This document shows, one piece after another, positions 16,279 through 25,935 of a stretch of DNA of 64,000 bases. The notes under the pieces were generated by a model, which ran no database searches, was not told the DNA's origin, and saw only the letters and a program-made list of their open reading frames with translations. A program made the translations under genes and the position numbers. The stretch lies in NCBI GenBank assembly GCA_965230345.1, contig CBDDKR010000002.1, positions 1,240,001 to 1,304,000 of the forward strand. Reading direction: 5' to 3'. Origin of the DNA: JADKBO01 sp965230345. Its GTDB lineage: Bacteria > Bacteroidota > Bacteroidia > Chitinophagales > Saprospiraceae. Numbering within the stretch: position 1 is the stretch's first letter; every line of letters begins with the position of its first letter.

Positions 16279-18976
16279 GATTTACATTCCTTTTGGTTAT
16301 TTGTTGATTTTTTAATTGTTGAATTTTTCTAAGCCTTACCTTGGCCATTTCGAAGGCCTCTTTCATTTTTAATTTTGCCTTATCCTGTTTACCATCTACA
16401 AGCTCAGTAGCCGTCATTCGCTCAGAACTTCGTTTGGCATTCTTAAGCATCAATTCTTTATCATCAGTATGAATTGAAATGGAAAACTTGCCCCTTGACA
16501 CAGAGACATAAAATTGTTGTCTATTACTTGCTTTTCCAGACATAGAAGACTGTAATAAAATCACTTTTTGAACAGTCTTTCCCTGGCTCGAAGGACTAGT
16601 ATTGAAGTATCCAAAATTTAAGTTTCCAAAGCTCTTATCTATTGTCAAATTTCTTTTTCCAGAAGTAGCTATAATATTTCCATTCTTATCAAATCCTTTA
16701 ACCCTGAATTCATTGCCATTATTTAATCGCTTTTTATCAGATGTAAATCCATTCTGTGTAATTCTAATAAGATCCCCTTTGGCAATGTTGATTTCTTGTT
16801 GCTGATATACTGAAAACCGAGCCGTCTGGGTTTTGGGAAGTTTTTTAACTTCACCTTCTGCACCTATTTGCTTGATAAACACCTCTCCATTCTCACATAT
16901 ACTATCAACTGAATATTTGCTCCCTCTATGAATTCCGCCTTTAATGTTTTGATGGAACTGAATAACTTGACCTTCGTAGTAATTATTCGAGTCAGTTTTC
17001 TGTGCTTGAGTAAAATTTAAATTCTTTTGAATATTGAAGCTCTTCTCCTTACCTGTGAGGAGTTTTTCTTCCTTCATCTTAGATCTTACTATTTCTGTAA
17101 ATATTCTACCCTGAGCATGAGTTGTTGATACAGTTAAAACATGTTCTTTCTTTTTAACTGCTTCCACAAATTCATTTGCAGCATTATGGTAAAAATCTTC
17201 CATACTTTCAGATTCTTTAATTGCCCCCATTTTATCAAGTTGATTATATCCATCCAGAACATTCCCTTCCGAAATTAACTCAACAGCAGTTCTATAATCA
17301 TCCCTTCTTTGACGCTGAATCTTATCTATTCTAGCAGGTTTTAACCCACCATATATCTGAAGGATGCGATAAGAATCACCTCTTTCCGTGGAAGTGTGTT
17401 GATAATTATCGCCTGTTAACATTATTCTGGCATTTTGTCTTTTTGATAGATCAATGATTTCATTCATTGTCTTATTGCCAACTAAGGTAATTTCATCAAT
17501 CCATAGCAGTCCTCCTTTAAGCTCTTCCTGAAGTTTCTTGTTTTGCAGTAAGTCAGCAATAGTTGTAGCATTATTAAAGCCCTCTTCTCTTTGAACAACC
17601 CTACTTGCTTGAGAACTTGGTGCAACAGCCACAAATGGCATTCCCTTCTCTTTAACAGCATTGGCAACCTCTTTAATAGAATATGTCTTACCAACTCCCG
17701 CTTTTCCTGAGATAGCCATTATAAAATCCTTTGAGTTAAGAACACTTTTAACGGCATTGCTTTGCTCGCTAGTTAACTGCTTATTTTCTATTTCATAATC
17801 TTTATATATCGGCTTGTATTTACCCATTCCCTTCTTTGCTGAACTTATCAAAGCTTTTTCTTCCGCTAGAGCTTCCTTTGTGGTAAATATCTTCTCGCCT
17901 TTATCAACCCTGCTGAACAGGTCTTTTCTTGCATTAAGAGTTTTTCGAAATTGTTCGGGTGTAACATCCCCAAAGCTTCGCTTTAACCCCGTTACCATCA
18001 ATTCCTTTTCTGAAACAACTGATTTGCGTTCTAGCGTATGAGCAAGTGAATATTCCAACGCTTGTTCGTGAGTTACTTTCTTTGCATCACCATTATTTGA
18101 GTTCTTAGCATTCTGTATTAATTCATATTCCTTATCTGTTAATCTACTTTTCCATTCATCTTTCATCTTGCCTCTATCAACATCCTCTATCTTGCTTGCT
18201 CTGGTCTTAGCTCCAAGAGCCGCCTTATCATCGGCATATTCAAGTCCTAATTCTTTGGACCTTTCTTCAATCTCCTTTGTCCTTCTAGAGAATTTATCAA
18301 TGAGTTCCCTATCAAATCTAGCAATCTCAAAATCCTTCTTTGATCTTTTTATTTCATATCCAACTTGCGTTAACTCATTTGCCAAATGAGACCTAAACAA
18401 TGTTTCATAATATGGTGCATCTGCTTTGATGTTCCTGAACTGTCCAGCCTTCCATTTTTTCTCAACTTCATCGAAACTTAAGTTTTGAACAATTACATGC
18501 TTATGCAATTGTGGGTCGGAAACACCATCAATAGGTCTGGTCTCACCATGGGTGAAAATTCCGTATATCAAATTACCTGAATTGCGATTTTCTGATTTTC
18601 CATTCTTGCGAACTCTTACCTCACTGGATTTTTCAATATCATCCATAGTTGCTCTTACAGCCTTGTCAAAACTTGATAAAAGCTCCTTATCCTCCATAAT
18701 TCCGTAAGTTATGGAAATAGACTTGGGGACGCTGAAAGTGAAATCATAAGAACTTGTTCTATTTTGAACCATCCTATCTGTAATTTGCTTCCCTGTTTTT
18801 GGGCAAACATTATTGCAGACTGATTGAAAATCTTTTTCTAAAATCTCTCCTTTTAGTCCAAGCTTATCAGAGCCTTTTCCTAACCAAACTGGTCTGTCTA
18901 ATTCTTGTTCGGCGTAATACCCAAAGAAGTATTTGGTGGTATCACTTCCAGAACTTTTCTGTGTAATCCTCAACAT
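16253..18976 (-). CDS. MobF-family conjugative relaxase-helicase (TrwC/TraI type)
   Basis: A 907-residue protein with the two-part build of TrwC. The N-terminal relaxase domain opens MLRITQKSSGSDTTKYFF with tyrosines at 16, 20 and 21 as nucleophile candidates, and has the metal-binding histidines in FTHGETRPIDG (H143) and PQLHKHVIVQ (H158, H160). The C-terminal superfamily 1 helicase (about 400-880) has Walker A GKAGVGKT (about 423), Walker B LLWIDEITLVG, motif III MLTGDNYQ, the basic IQRQRRDDY and the late box YVSVSRGKF. It would nick oriT, stay bound to the 5' end and unwind the transferred strand. The length matches R388 TrwC (966 residues). This class is typical of Proteobacteria and, as far as I know, less common in Bacteroidota. 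Confidence 0.93.
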   Translation of the reverse strand: MLRITQKSSGSDTTKYFFGYYAEQELDRPVWLGKGSDKLGLKGEILEKDFQSVCNNVCPKTGKQITDRMVQNRTSSYDFTFSVPKSISITYGIMEDKELLSSFDKAVRATMDDIEKSSEVRVRKNGKSENRNSGNLIYGIFTHGETRPIDGVSDPQLHKHVIVQNLSFDEVEKKWKAGQFRNIKADAPYYETLFRSHLANELTQVGYEIKRSKKDFEIARFDRELIDKFSRRTKEIEERSKELGLEYADDKAALGAKTRASKIEDVDRGKMKDEWKSRLTDKEYELIQNAKNSNNGDAKKVTHEQALEYSLAHTLERKSVVSEKELMVTGLKRSFGDVTPEQFRKTLNARKDLFSRVDKGEKIFTTKEALAEEKALISSAKKGMGKYKPIYKDYEIENKQLTSEQSNAVKSVLNSKDFIMAISGKAGVGKTYSIKEVANAVKEKGMPFVAVAPSSQASRVVQREEGFNNATTIADLLQNKKLQEELKGGLLWIDEITLVGNKTMNEIIDLSKRQNARIMLTGDNYQHTSTERGDSYRILQIYGGLKPARIDKIQRQRRDDYRTAVELISEGNVLDGYNQLDKMGAIKESESMEDFYHNAANEFVEAVKKKEHVLTVSTTHAQGRIFTEIVRSKMKEEKLLTGKEKSFNIQKNLNFTQAQKTDSNNYYEGQVIQFHQNIKGGIHRGSKYSVDSICENGEVFIKQIGAEGEVKKLPKTQTARFSVYQQQEINIAKGDLIRITQNGFTSDKKRLNNGNEFRVKGFDKNGNIIATSGKRNLTIDKSFGNLNFGYFNTSPSSQGKTVQKVILLQSSMSGKASNRQQFYVSVSRGKFSISIHTDDKELMLKNAKRSSERMTATELVDGKQDKAKLKMKEAFEMAKVRLRKIQQLKNQQITKRNVNHGRSTPSR

Positions 18977-18997
18977 TATTCATCATTATAAATGAAA

Positions 18998-19023
18998 GCA
19001 AAAACCCCTTGGCTGGTTTGCTA
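18998..19023. repeat. Inverted repeat upstream of relaxase gene
   Basis: AGCAAAAACC (18998-19007) against GGTTTGCT (19016-19023), a slightly imperfect hairpin 22 bp upstream of the relaxase start. The position would suit part of an oriT or an operator. There is no further proof. Confidence 0.35.
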
Positions 19024-19240
19024 AAATCAATCCTGATTTCCGCTTGATGAATTAAAGTTGAAAAGATTAGCTCTATCTTGAGAATAAATTTGGAAGCCGT
19101 TTTCGGTTTCCCTTGGTTTTCTATTGAAAATTATCATTCCCAAATCATATTAGCAAATATTTAACAATTATGAACGTTTTAGATATATAAAGGGTTTTAG
19201 AAGTACAAATAATACCATTACTCAAAAAAATCATAATTTT

Positions 19241-21799
19241 ATGGGAAAGAATTTTATTAGATTTTTCACTCCCACACCGATTATTTTAGGATTAGGATCA
19301 CTTTTATTGTTTGCTGTAACTTTTAATGCAATGATTAATCCTCCCCAAGATTTTATTACTACCTGGGAAACTACAACACCAAATGAATCCATTACGATAC
19401 CTACAACTGGAGGGGGGTATAATTATTCTGTAGATTGGGGGGATGGAAATATTACCTCAGGTCTTACTAGTGATGCAACTCATGTTTATACAAACCCAGG
19501 TGTATATACAGTTTCAATATCTGGAGATTTTCCTAGGATTTATTTTAATGATAGTGGTGATAAGCTTAAAATTAAATCAATAGAAGCTTGGGGAAATATT
19601 CAATGGCAAAGTATGCGTTCAGCATTTTCGGGTACAGAAAGCCTCATCTATAATGCTACAGATGCTCCAAATTTACTAAATGTTATGGATTTGTCATTCA
19701 TGTTTCATAAAGCAAAAAAGATTAATGGAAATTTTACAAATTGGGATGTATCGAACATAACTGAAATGCAAGGCACATTCTTTGGGGCATCGGAATTTAA
19801 TGGCGACATATCAAATTGGGACGTGTCTAATGTTACTACTATGAATGGCATGTTCACATTTGCTTTTAATTTCAATAACGATATATCAAATTGGGATGTA
19901 GAAAATGTTCAAGATTTTACAGGAATGTTCAATGTCGCAACATCTTTCAACCAAAACTTAGGTAGTTGGGATTTCACTAATGCAGGCTATATGTCAAGTT
20001 TTCTTGATCATACAGGGATGAGTGTATCAAATTATGATTTAACTTTAGCAGGCTGGCTTGCGCAAGGGTTATATAATATTCCATCTCTTGGAGCTGGAAA
20101 TCTAAAATATTGCAATGGAGAAGAACAAAGAAATAGCTTAATTAATGATTATTATTGGAATATTTATGGAGATGTTCTTGATTGTACAGGAGTTGATATT
20201 CCCTTTAAAACTACTTGGCTTATAACAACTGCAAATGAATCTATTACTATCCCTACATCAAGTAACGATAGTTACGATTTCATAGTAAACTGGGGAGACG
20301 GTGATATCACCTATGGAAACACGGGGGATGCAAGCCATGTTTATGACGCACCAGGAGTCTATGAAATTTCAATTTCTGGAGAATTTCCAAGGATATTTTT
20401 TAATGAGGCAGGTGATAAGGATAAAATAATTTCAATTGAACAATGGGGTAATAATGAATGGACTTCTTTTTATGCAGCATTTGCAGGATGTTCTAACCTG
20501 ATTGATAACAGTTCAGATGTTCCTGACTTATCTAATGTTACTGATATGAGATATTGCTTTTATTACGCTACAAATTTTGATTCTAGTAATATTCCAAACT
20601 GGGATGTAAGTAATGTAGAAAAAATGGGTTCAATGTTCGCTTTTGCAAAGCATTTTAAAGGACCGATTGGAATTTGGGATGTATCAAATGTAACTGATAT
20701 GTCTGATATGTTTAGGGGTGCTGATATTTTCAACTCATTACTTACAGTATGGGATGTGTCAAGTGTAGTTGATATGTCTGGAATGTTTTGGGGAGCTTTA
20801 CTCTTTAATCAGTATTTGGGATTTTGGGATGTTTCAAATGTCACTAACATGAAATCGATGTTTCAAAATGCTCCACTTTTCAATCAAGATATTTCTAATT
20901 GGGATGTATCTAAAGTTACCAATATGAGTAGTATGTTTAATTTGGCTATTAGTTTCAATCAAAATATTGGAAGTTGGGATGTATCTAATGTTCTGGACAT
21001 GTCAATGATGTTTCTTAGGGCAAATGTATTTAATCAAGATATTTCTAATTGGGATGTTTCCAGAGTGAAAGATATGTTAGGCATGTTTTATCAAGCATAT
21101 GAATTCAATCAGAATATTGGTACTTGGTCAGTAGATAGTGTAACTAACATGTCTTTGATGTTTTATAATACAAAAAAATTCAATCAAGATATTGGAAATT
21201 GGAATGTTGAACATGTTACTGATATGAGCTCAATGTTTTCAGCTTCGTTAAGATTTAATCAAGACATTTCTGGATGGAATGTTGGTAATGTTGAAAATTA
21301 TTTTAGAATGTTTTTAAATTCATATAGTTTTAATCATGATATTGGAGGTTGGAGTATTAGAGATAGTGCAAACATGGAAGAAATGTTAGATGGTTGTGGA
21401 ATGTGTTATAAAAATTATGATGCCACATTAGAAGGTTGGCAGTCACAAGCAATTTCAGAAATAAAATTAGGTGCATTAAATTTATACTATTGTGAGAGTG
21501 ATTCAATAAGATCACTCCTAATAGATAATAACAACTGGCAAATTATCGGAGACTATAAAGATTGTTCAAATAATAACATAAGATTAAACTTAGGTTCAAA
21601 TCAATGGTTTGGGGGAGAGAATGAATGGACCAAAAATAGATACCCTCGTCCCTGTGAAACAGTCATTATTCCAGATAGTATATTATTACAATTTACATCA
21701 AGCGATACAGTTTATATTGATTCCATATTTATTAGTTCTAATTCAAACTTAATATTACAAGATAGCTCGATTTTGTATATCAATAAAATGAATGGTTAA
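19241..21799 (+). CDS. BspA-like surface protein with DUF285 repeats
   Basis: An 852-residue exported protein with an N-terminal hydrophobic segment (about 13-33) as signal or anchor. It is built of two similar halves. Each begins with a PKD-like sandwich (IVNWGDGDITYGNTGDA, then YEISISGEFPRIFFN) and continues with tandem DUF285/BspA repeats of the form FNQDISNWDVSNVTNMSSMF, about 5 in the first half and about 10 in the second. DUF285 repeats mediate binding in surface proteins of Mycoplasma, Listeria and Bacteroidota. The C-terminal 70 residues (SNQWFGGENEWTKNRYP, then VIIPDSI) resemble a module that usually precedes a T9SS sorting domain, but no sorting domain follows, so the protein may be truncated. 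It is divergent from the relaxase gene and looks like cargo. Confidence 0.8.
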   Translation: MGKNFIRFFTPTPIILGLGSLLLFAVTFNAMINPPQDFITTWETTTPNESITIPTTGGGYNYSVDWGDGNITSGLTSDATHVYTNPGVYTVSISGDFPRIYFNDSGDKLKIKSIEAWGNIQWQSMRSAFSGTESLIYNATDAPNLLNVMDLSFMFHKAKKINGNFTNWDVSNITEMQGTFFGASEFNGDISNWDVSNVTTMNGMFTFAFNFNNDISNWDVENVQDFTGMFNVATSFNQNLGSWDFTNAGYMSSFLDHTGMSVSNYDLTLAGWLAQGLYNIPSLGAGNLKYCNGEEQRNSLINDYYWNIYGDVLDCTGVDIPFKTTWLITTANESITIPTSSNDSYDFIVNWGDGDITYGNTGDASHVYDAPGVYEISISGEFPRIFFNEAGDKDKIISIEQWGNNEWTSFYAAFAGCSNLIDNSSDVPDLSNVTDMRYCFYYATNFDSSNIPNWDVSNVEKMGSMFAFAKHFKGPIGIWDVSNVTDMSDMFRGADIFNSLLTVWDVSSVVDMSGMFWGALLFNQYLGFWDVSNVTNMKSMFQNAPLFNQDISNWDVSKVTNMSSMFNLAISFNQNIGSWDVSNVLDMSMMFLRANVFNQDISNWDVSRVKDMLGMFYQAYEFNQNIGTWSVDSVTNMSLMFYNTKKFNQDIGNWNVEHVTDMSSMFSASLRFNQDISGWNVGNVENYFRMFLNSYSFNHDIGGWSIRDSANMEEMLDGCGMCYKNYDATLEGWQSQAISEIKLGALNLYYCESDSIRSLLIDNNNWQIIGDYKDCSNNNIRLNLGSNQWFGGENEWTKNRYPRPCETVIIPDSILLQFTSSDTVYIDSIFISSNSNLILQDSSILYINKMNG

Positions 21800-22029
21800 T
21801 GTTTTGATTATTTGCAATTTTATGCTTTTGTCATCCTCAAATAGTAAAACTTAATTTTTATTTAATTGCAGGTATATTTTTTTATTTAATGGCAGGCGTC
21901 TTCCCTTAGCACAGTTAAGGAGGATTAATAATAAAGAGTTATATGATTGAGAAATATTTCGTTAAATCAATGTTATAAATTAAATTTAGATGAAAATAAT
22001 AACCTTGAAAACAATAAAATTGAAATGTT

Positions 22030-23550
22030 ATGTCAAACATTATCTTAGGGCCATTAGTAGGCATTGAATCAAAATCTAAGTTAAGTATTTGCTTTCTTTT
22101 AGACCGAAATCCTATTTCAAAAAACGAACCTGCCAAACTTAAAATTGAATACGATGATACTTCTTCTGTAATTGATGGCAAGCTTATTGATGACCCTGAC
22201 ATTCTATTTGGGTATGAGTACTATAAATTTTTGGTTGAAAAGAGTTCAATAAACCAGAATCATTTTAACTATTCAATTATTATTGAAGAAGTTGCAATAA
22301 AAGATACTCATCAAAGGAGTTCATTTAAAGTTAATATTCTTAATGGAAATAAAACTCCAGCAATTGCATATGTGTCATGTAATGGAAGTCATCATGGACC
22401 TGATAGTGTTCAACCAGAAGACTATTTGGGGTATCAAGAGTTGATGAATCAAAAACCAGATTATTTGATTTTTGGAGGTGATCAGATATATGCAGATCAA
22501 CTTTTGTCAGAAAAAGACAGTCTTTATAGAAAGTTCTTTTTGTCGGATAGAAGTAAGCTTTCGAATGATGAAGTTCTTTATGTTAAAAAGTTTTACTTAA
22601 AATTATATATAGATTCTTGGAAAAATAAAGATATAAGTCTTGCTCTTGCTACAATTCCCAATTTAATGACTTGGGATGATCATGATATTATAGATGGATA
22701 CGGGTCACATGCAAAATTTATAACTGACAAGCATGAAGAATTATTTAAAATAGCTAAAATCTATTATGAGCTATTTCAATTGAGGAAAAATAGTACTGGT
22801 ACAAGATTTATAACTGTAAATAATCATTTATTAGTGTTTCCAGAAACCAGAGAAAATCGTACAGAACGAAAAATAATAAGTGATGAGGATTATAAATTGA
22901 TGAGTGACCACTTAAATGGAAATAATAATGAATACTACAATATTTGTTTTATTCTTCCAGTACCAATTGCACATATGAACTATACATCAGCCTTTGAAAG
23001 AGCCTTCGGTTTCCTAACAAGGCTTTTGAGGTCTAGAAGGTTGAGTATATGGCATCATGACGATGTGGTTGACCATTGGGCACATGGAAACCACATAGTT
23101 GATGAAAAGAAAATGATTGAAACAATATTTAAGTATGGAGATCATTTTAAACCAAAGTATTTAAGCATTGTATCTGGCGATGTTCACTCCTCAGGAGCTT
23201 CTAGAATCACACGAGAAGTTGGACAAAATAAAAGCTATGCTACGCAGATTATTTCCTCCCCGATTGTGAATAAAGCTGTTCCGTTTATGAAAACCATTCA
23301 CCTTTTCTTTGCAAAGAAAAATAGAAAAACTGATAACTTCTTGTTTGAAATGACCAAATGGGGCGCATCATGGCGAACCAACATATATCGAAGAAGCTTT
23401 GTAATTACAAAAGATATTAGACGTACTTTGAGTGATGGAAGTCAAAGTAACCCTTATATGTCTGCTCAAATAAGCTTTGAATTAAGTCCTAATAGATGGC
23501 TTTCAGGTCAATCAGATCAGAATCGTAATCTGAATAAGTTTGAGCGTTAG
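22030..23550 (+). CDS. PhoD-like metallophosphatase
   Basis: A 506-residue protein of the PhoD-like alkaline phosphatase/phosphodiesterase superfamily. Metal-site motifs are YVSCNGSHHGP, FGGDQIYAD, TWDDHDIIDGYG and SGDVHSSG, in the usual order. An N-terminal beta domain (about 1-115) precedes them. There is no signal peptide, unlike secreted PhoD of Bacillus, so it is probably cytoplasmic. Cytoplasmic PhoD-like proteins of this size occur in many bacteria with unclear substrates (phosphodiesters). It lies between the BspA-like gene and radC inside the transfer module and seems to be cargo. Confidence 0.8.
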   Translation: MSNIILGPLVGIESKSKLSICFLLDRNPISKNEPAKLKIEYDDTSSVIDGKLIDDPDILFGYEYYKFLVEKSSINQNHFNYSIIIEEVAIKDTHQRSSFKVNILNGNKTPAIAYVSCNGSHHGPDSVQPEDYLGYQELMNQKPDYLIFGGDQIYADQLLSEKDSLYRKFFLSDRSKLSNDEVLYVKKFYLKLYIDSWKNKDISLALATIPNLMTWDDHDIIDGYGSHAKFITDKHEELFKIAKIYYELFQLRKNSTGTRFITVNNHLLVFPETRENRTERKIISDEDYKLMSDHLNGNNNEYYNICFILPVPIAHMNYTSAFERAFGFLTRLLRSRRLSIWHHDDVVDHWAHGNHIVDEKKMIETIFKYGDHFKPKYLSIVSGDVHSSGASRITREVGQNKSYATQIISSPIVNKAVPFMKTIHLFFAKKNRKTDNFLFEMTKWGASWRTNIYRRSFVITKDIRRTLSDGSQSNPYMSAQISFELSPNRWLSGQSDQNRNLNKFER

Positions 23551-23785
23551 AATTAATGCAATAGCTCTTTTGATAGAAAAAATCTTATATAAAGAGTTCT
23601 AGTCTTTTAGCCCTATCTGCTTTATTCTATTCACCTACAACACGTTTTCTAATTGCTTTCGCTAATTTATGCACCTCTTATTCTTAATGGAATAAAACTT
23701 AAGCAAGGTAGTACCTGAGGTCTCCACCTTGCCATAGTTTATCGAGCTGCTTTTCAAAGCGACGTAATTAAAAAAACGTTGTATT

Positions 23786-24259
23786 ATGAAAGTATTAAAA
23801 CCTGCAAGTCCTAATGATCTTTTCAAGGTCGCTGAAATTTCATTGTCTTACTCTAACAAAAACTTATCAAGTAGGGTAAAAATAATAGATTCTAAATCTG
23901 CCTATGATGTACTTATCTCCAATTGGAGTAGTAGTATAGAATTGGTGGAAGAATTCAATATGTTAATCTTAGATAGAGCTAACAAAGTGCTTGGAATCCA
24001 GAATATTTCCAAAGGTGGATTTAACGCTACTTTTGTTGATCTAAAGGTGATTTTTGCAAGTGCATTAATAGCAAAAGCTTCGGGAATAATTGTAGCACAT
24101 AATCACCCAACTCAAGGTCTAAGACCAAGCAAAGCAGATATTCAAATTACAAAAAAGATCAAAGAAGTAGGAGAGCTTTTAGACCTTCCACTTCTTGATC
24201 ACATCATCGTTACTTCTCAAAATGGATTCTTCTCTTTTGCCGATGAAGGGGTCTTATGA
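23786..24259 (+). CDS. RadC/JAB-domain protein (mobile-element type)
   Basis: A 157-residue protein with the RadC-type JAB fold. FNMLILDRANKVLGI, then the metal-site core IIVAHNHPTQGLRPSKADI (HxH, then Ser and Asp), then a C-terminal HIIVTSQNGFFSFAD. Short RadC proteins without the N-terminal helix-hairpin part are common on integrative elements and plasmids, where they are thought to help DNA metabolism or anti-restriction; the chromosomal RadC repair role is doubtful. It precedes the coupling protein gene by 170 bp in the same direction. Confidence 0.87.
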   Translation: MKVLKPASPNDLFKVAEISLSYSNKNLSSRVKIIDSKSAYDVLISNWSSSIELVEEFNMLILDRANKVLGIQNISKGGFNATFVDLKVIFASALIAKASGIIVAHNHPTQGLRPSKADIQITKKIKEVGELLDLPLLDHIIVTSQNGFFSFADEGVL

Positions 24260-24428
24260 CTCCTATTTTGAGTTAATATAACTTCTGCTTTAAACACAAA
24301 ATGCTGAACTAGTGTATTTCTACGAAATATAATTGTATTGTCATGCAAATATTAGGAACTTTACATTGCTATGTTTAAATTTACTAAAGCATTACCCTAT
24401 TAACATAATCTAAAACCAGAAATTCATA

Positions 24429-25928
24429 ATGAAACTAGTTAACCATCTATTAGATTTTTCAGATGAAAATCAAAAAGAAAAAATCTTTTGGAATCTTAGA
24501 GATGCATTTCAAGGTGTTCAAATTTTTGGCGGTATAGGCTCGGGCAAAACTTCTGGTTCCGGAAAAACGTTAGCATCGTCGTTTCTTAAAAACGGTTTTG
24601 GTGGTTTAGTTCTTTGTGCAAAACCTGACGAAAAGAAAAAATGGCAAGAGTTAGCTAAATTAAATGGTAGATCAAATGATGTAAAAATCTTCTGCGAACC
24701 TAAAACCAATGAGCCCGAATATTTTTTTAATCCACTTAGTTATGAGGCCTCAAGAAAGGGAGGTGGTGAGACCTATAACCTTGTAAACCTCTTTATGAAT
24801 ATTTACAAAATGGGGCGCATAATTAGTGGCGAAGGTCTTGCAAACAGCGGTGAAAGGTTTTGGGATAATGCTTTAAAAAGATGTCTCAGCAGGCTTATTG
24901 ATTTCTTAAAACTAGCAAATGAGCCCGTTACTATTGAAAATATGAATAGGCTAATTTCTGACTCCCTTATTAATTCTGAGATAAACTACTTTAATACCTT
25001 AAGAGCAGATTTAAATATTAATGGAACATTTGAAAAAATTAAAAAGCTAGCTGAAGAAAACTTCTATGTCAGATGTTACCTAAAGTCATATCAGGAACTA
25101 GCTAAACTTAGTCAAGATAAAGTTACAAACTCTCAAAAAACAATTGCTTTTAAACATCAACTCAAGACGTCATTAAAATATTTTGAAAAGGAATTTGCAA
25201 ATCTTGCTGAGAAAACTAAAGCTATAATAGTTGAATCATTTTTGGGTTTAACTGAACCATTTCAGAGCGGAATTTTAAAACACTATTTTGCTTCTAACAA
25301 TGAAAATACAATTCTGCCAGAAGAAATATTTGAGCACGGCAAAATTATTATTCTAGACTTCCCAATTAAAGACTATTTGGACGCTGGAATCTATGCCCAG
25401 GGTATTTTCAAATTGCTCTTTCAACAAGTCATAGAAAGAAGAATTTATGATGAAAATAAGGACATACCTGCATTCTTATGGGTTGATGAAGCTCAAAATT
25501 TCATCAATGATTATGACCAAATTTTTCAAACCACTGCTAGAAGTGCAGGCGTTAGCACGGTTTTTATATCCCAAAATATCAGTAATTATTATGTTGCTAT
25601 TGGAGGTAAAAATCCTATAGAAAGAGTTAACAGTTTACTTGGTAATTTATCAACTAAAATTTTCCACAACAATAATGATTATGTCACCAATGAATGGGCT
25701 TCTAAGTTAATCGGTAAATCATGGCAAGATATATCTGGTTATCATATTGGGGATAACCAAACTATCAACATGTCCAAACAATATCACTGGCAGTTTGAAC
25801 CCAACCAGTTTGCCTTTCTTAAAACAGGTGGTGAAGATAATGATTTTAAAGTTCAGGCAGTAATCGTTGCCAGCCGTGAGCTAATTACTGGCAAAAACTA
25901 TATTCTTAGAAGCTTTAATCAAAACTAA
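24429..25928 (+). CDS. Type IV coupling protein (VirD4/TraD-like ATPase)
   Basis: A 499-residue P-loop ATPase. The Walker A region is GGIGSGKTSGSGKT (about 36-49), the Walker B box is PAFLWVDEAQNFI (about 349-361), followed by TTARSAGVSTVFISQNIS, the sensor region typical of TraD/VirD4/TraG. The protein lacks an N-terminal membrane segment, so it is a soluble T4CP; the next gene, 7 bp downstream, encodes a multi-pass membrane protein that could supply the membrane part. T4CPs hand the relaxase-DNA complex to the secretion channel. Together with the MobF relaxase it makes the element mobilizable. Confidence 0.85.
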   Translation: MKLVNHLLDFSDENQKEKIFWNLRDAFQGVQIFGGIGSGKTSGSGKTLASSFLKNGFGGLVLCAKPDEKKKWQELAKLNGRSNDVKIFCEPKTNEPEYFFNPLSYEASRKGGGETYNLVNLFMNIYKMGRIISGEGLANSGERFWDNALKRCLSRLIDFLKLANEPVTIENMNRLISDSLINSEINYFNTLRADLNINGTFEKIKKLAEENFYVRCYLKSYQELAKLSQDKVTNSQKTIAFKHQLKTSLKYFEKEFANLAEKTKAIIVESFLGLTEPFQSGILKHYFASNNENTILPEEIFEHGKIIILDFPIKDYLDAGIYAQGIFKLLFQQVIERRIYDENKDIPAFLWVDEAQNFINDYDQIFQTTARSAGVSTVFISQNISNYYVAIGGKNPIERVNSLLGNLSTKIFHNNNDYVTNEWASKLIGKSWQDISGYHIGDNQTINMSKQYHWQFEPNQFAFLKTGGEDNDFKVQAVIVASRELITGKNYILRSFNQN

Positions 25929-25935
25929 ATTCCAA

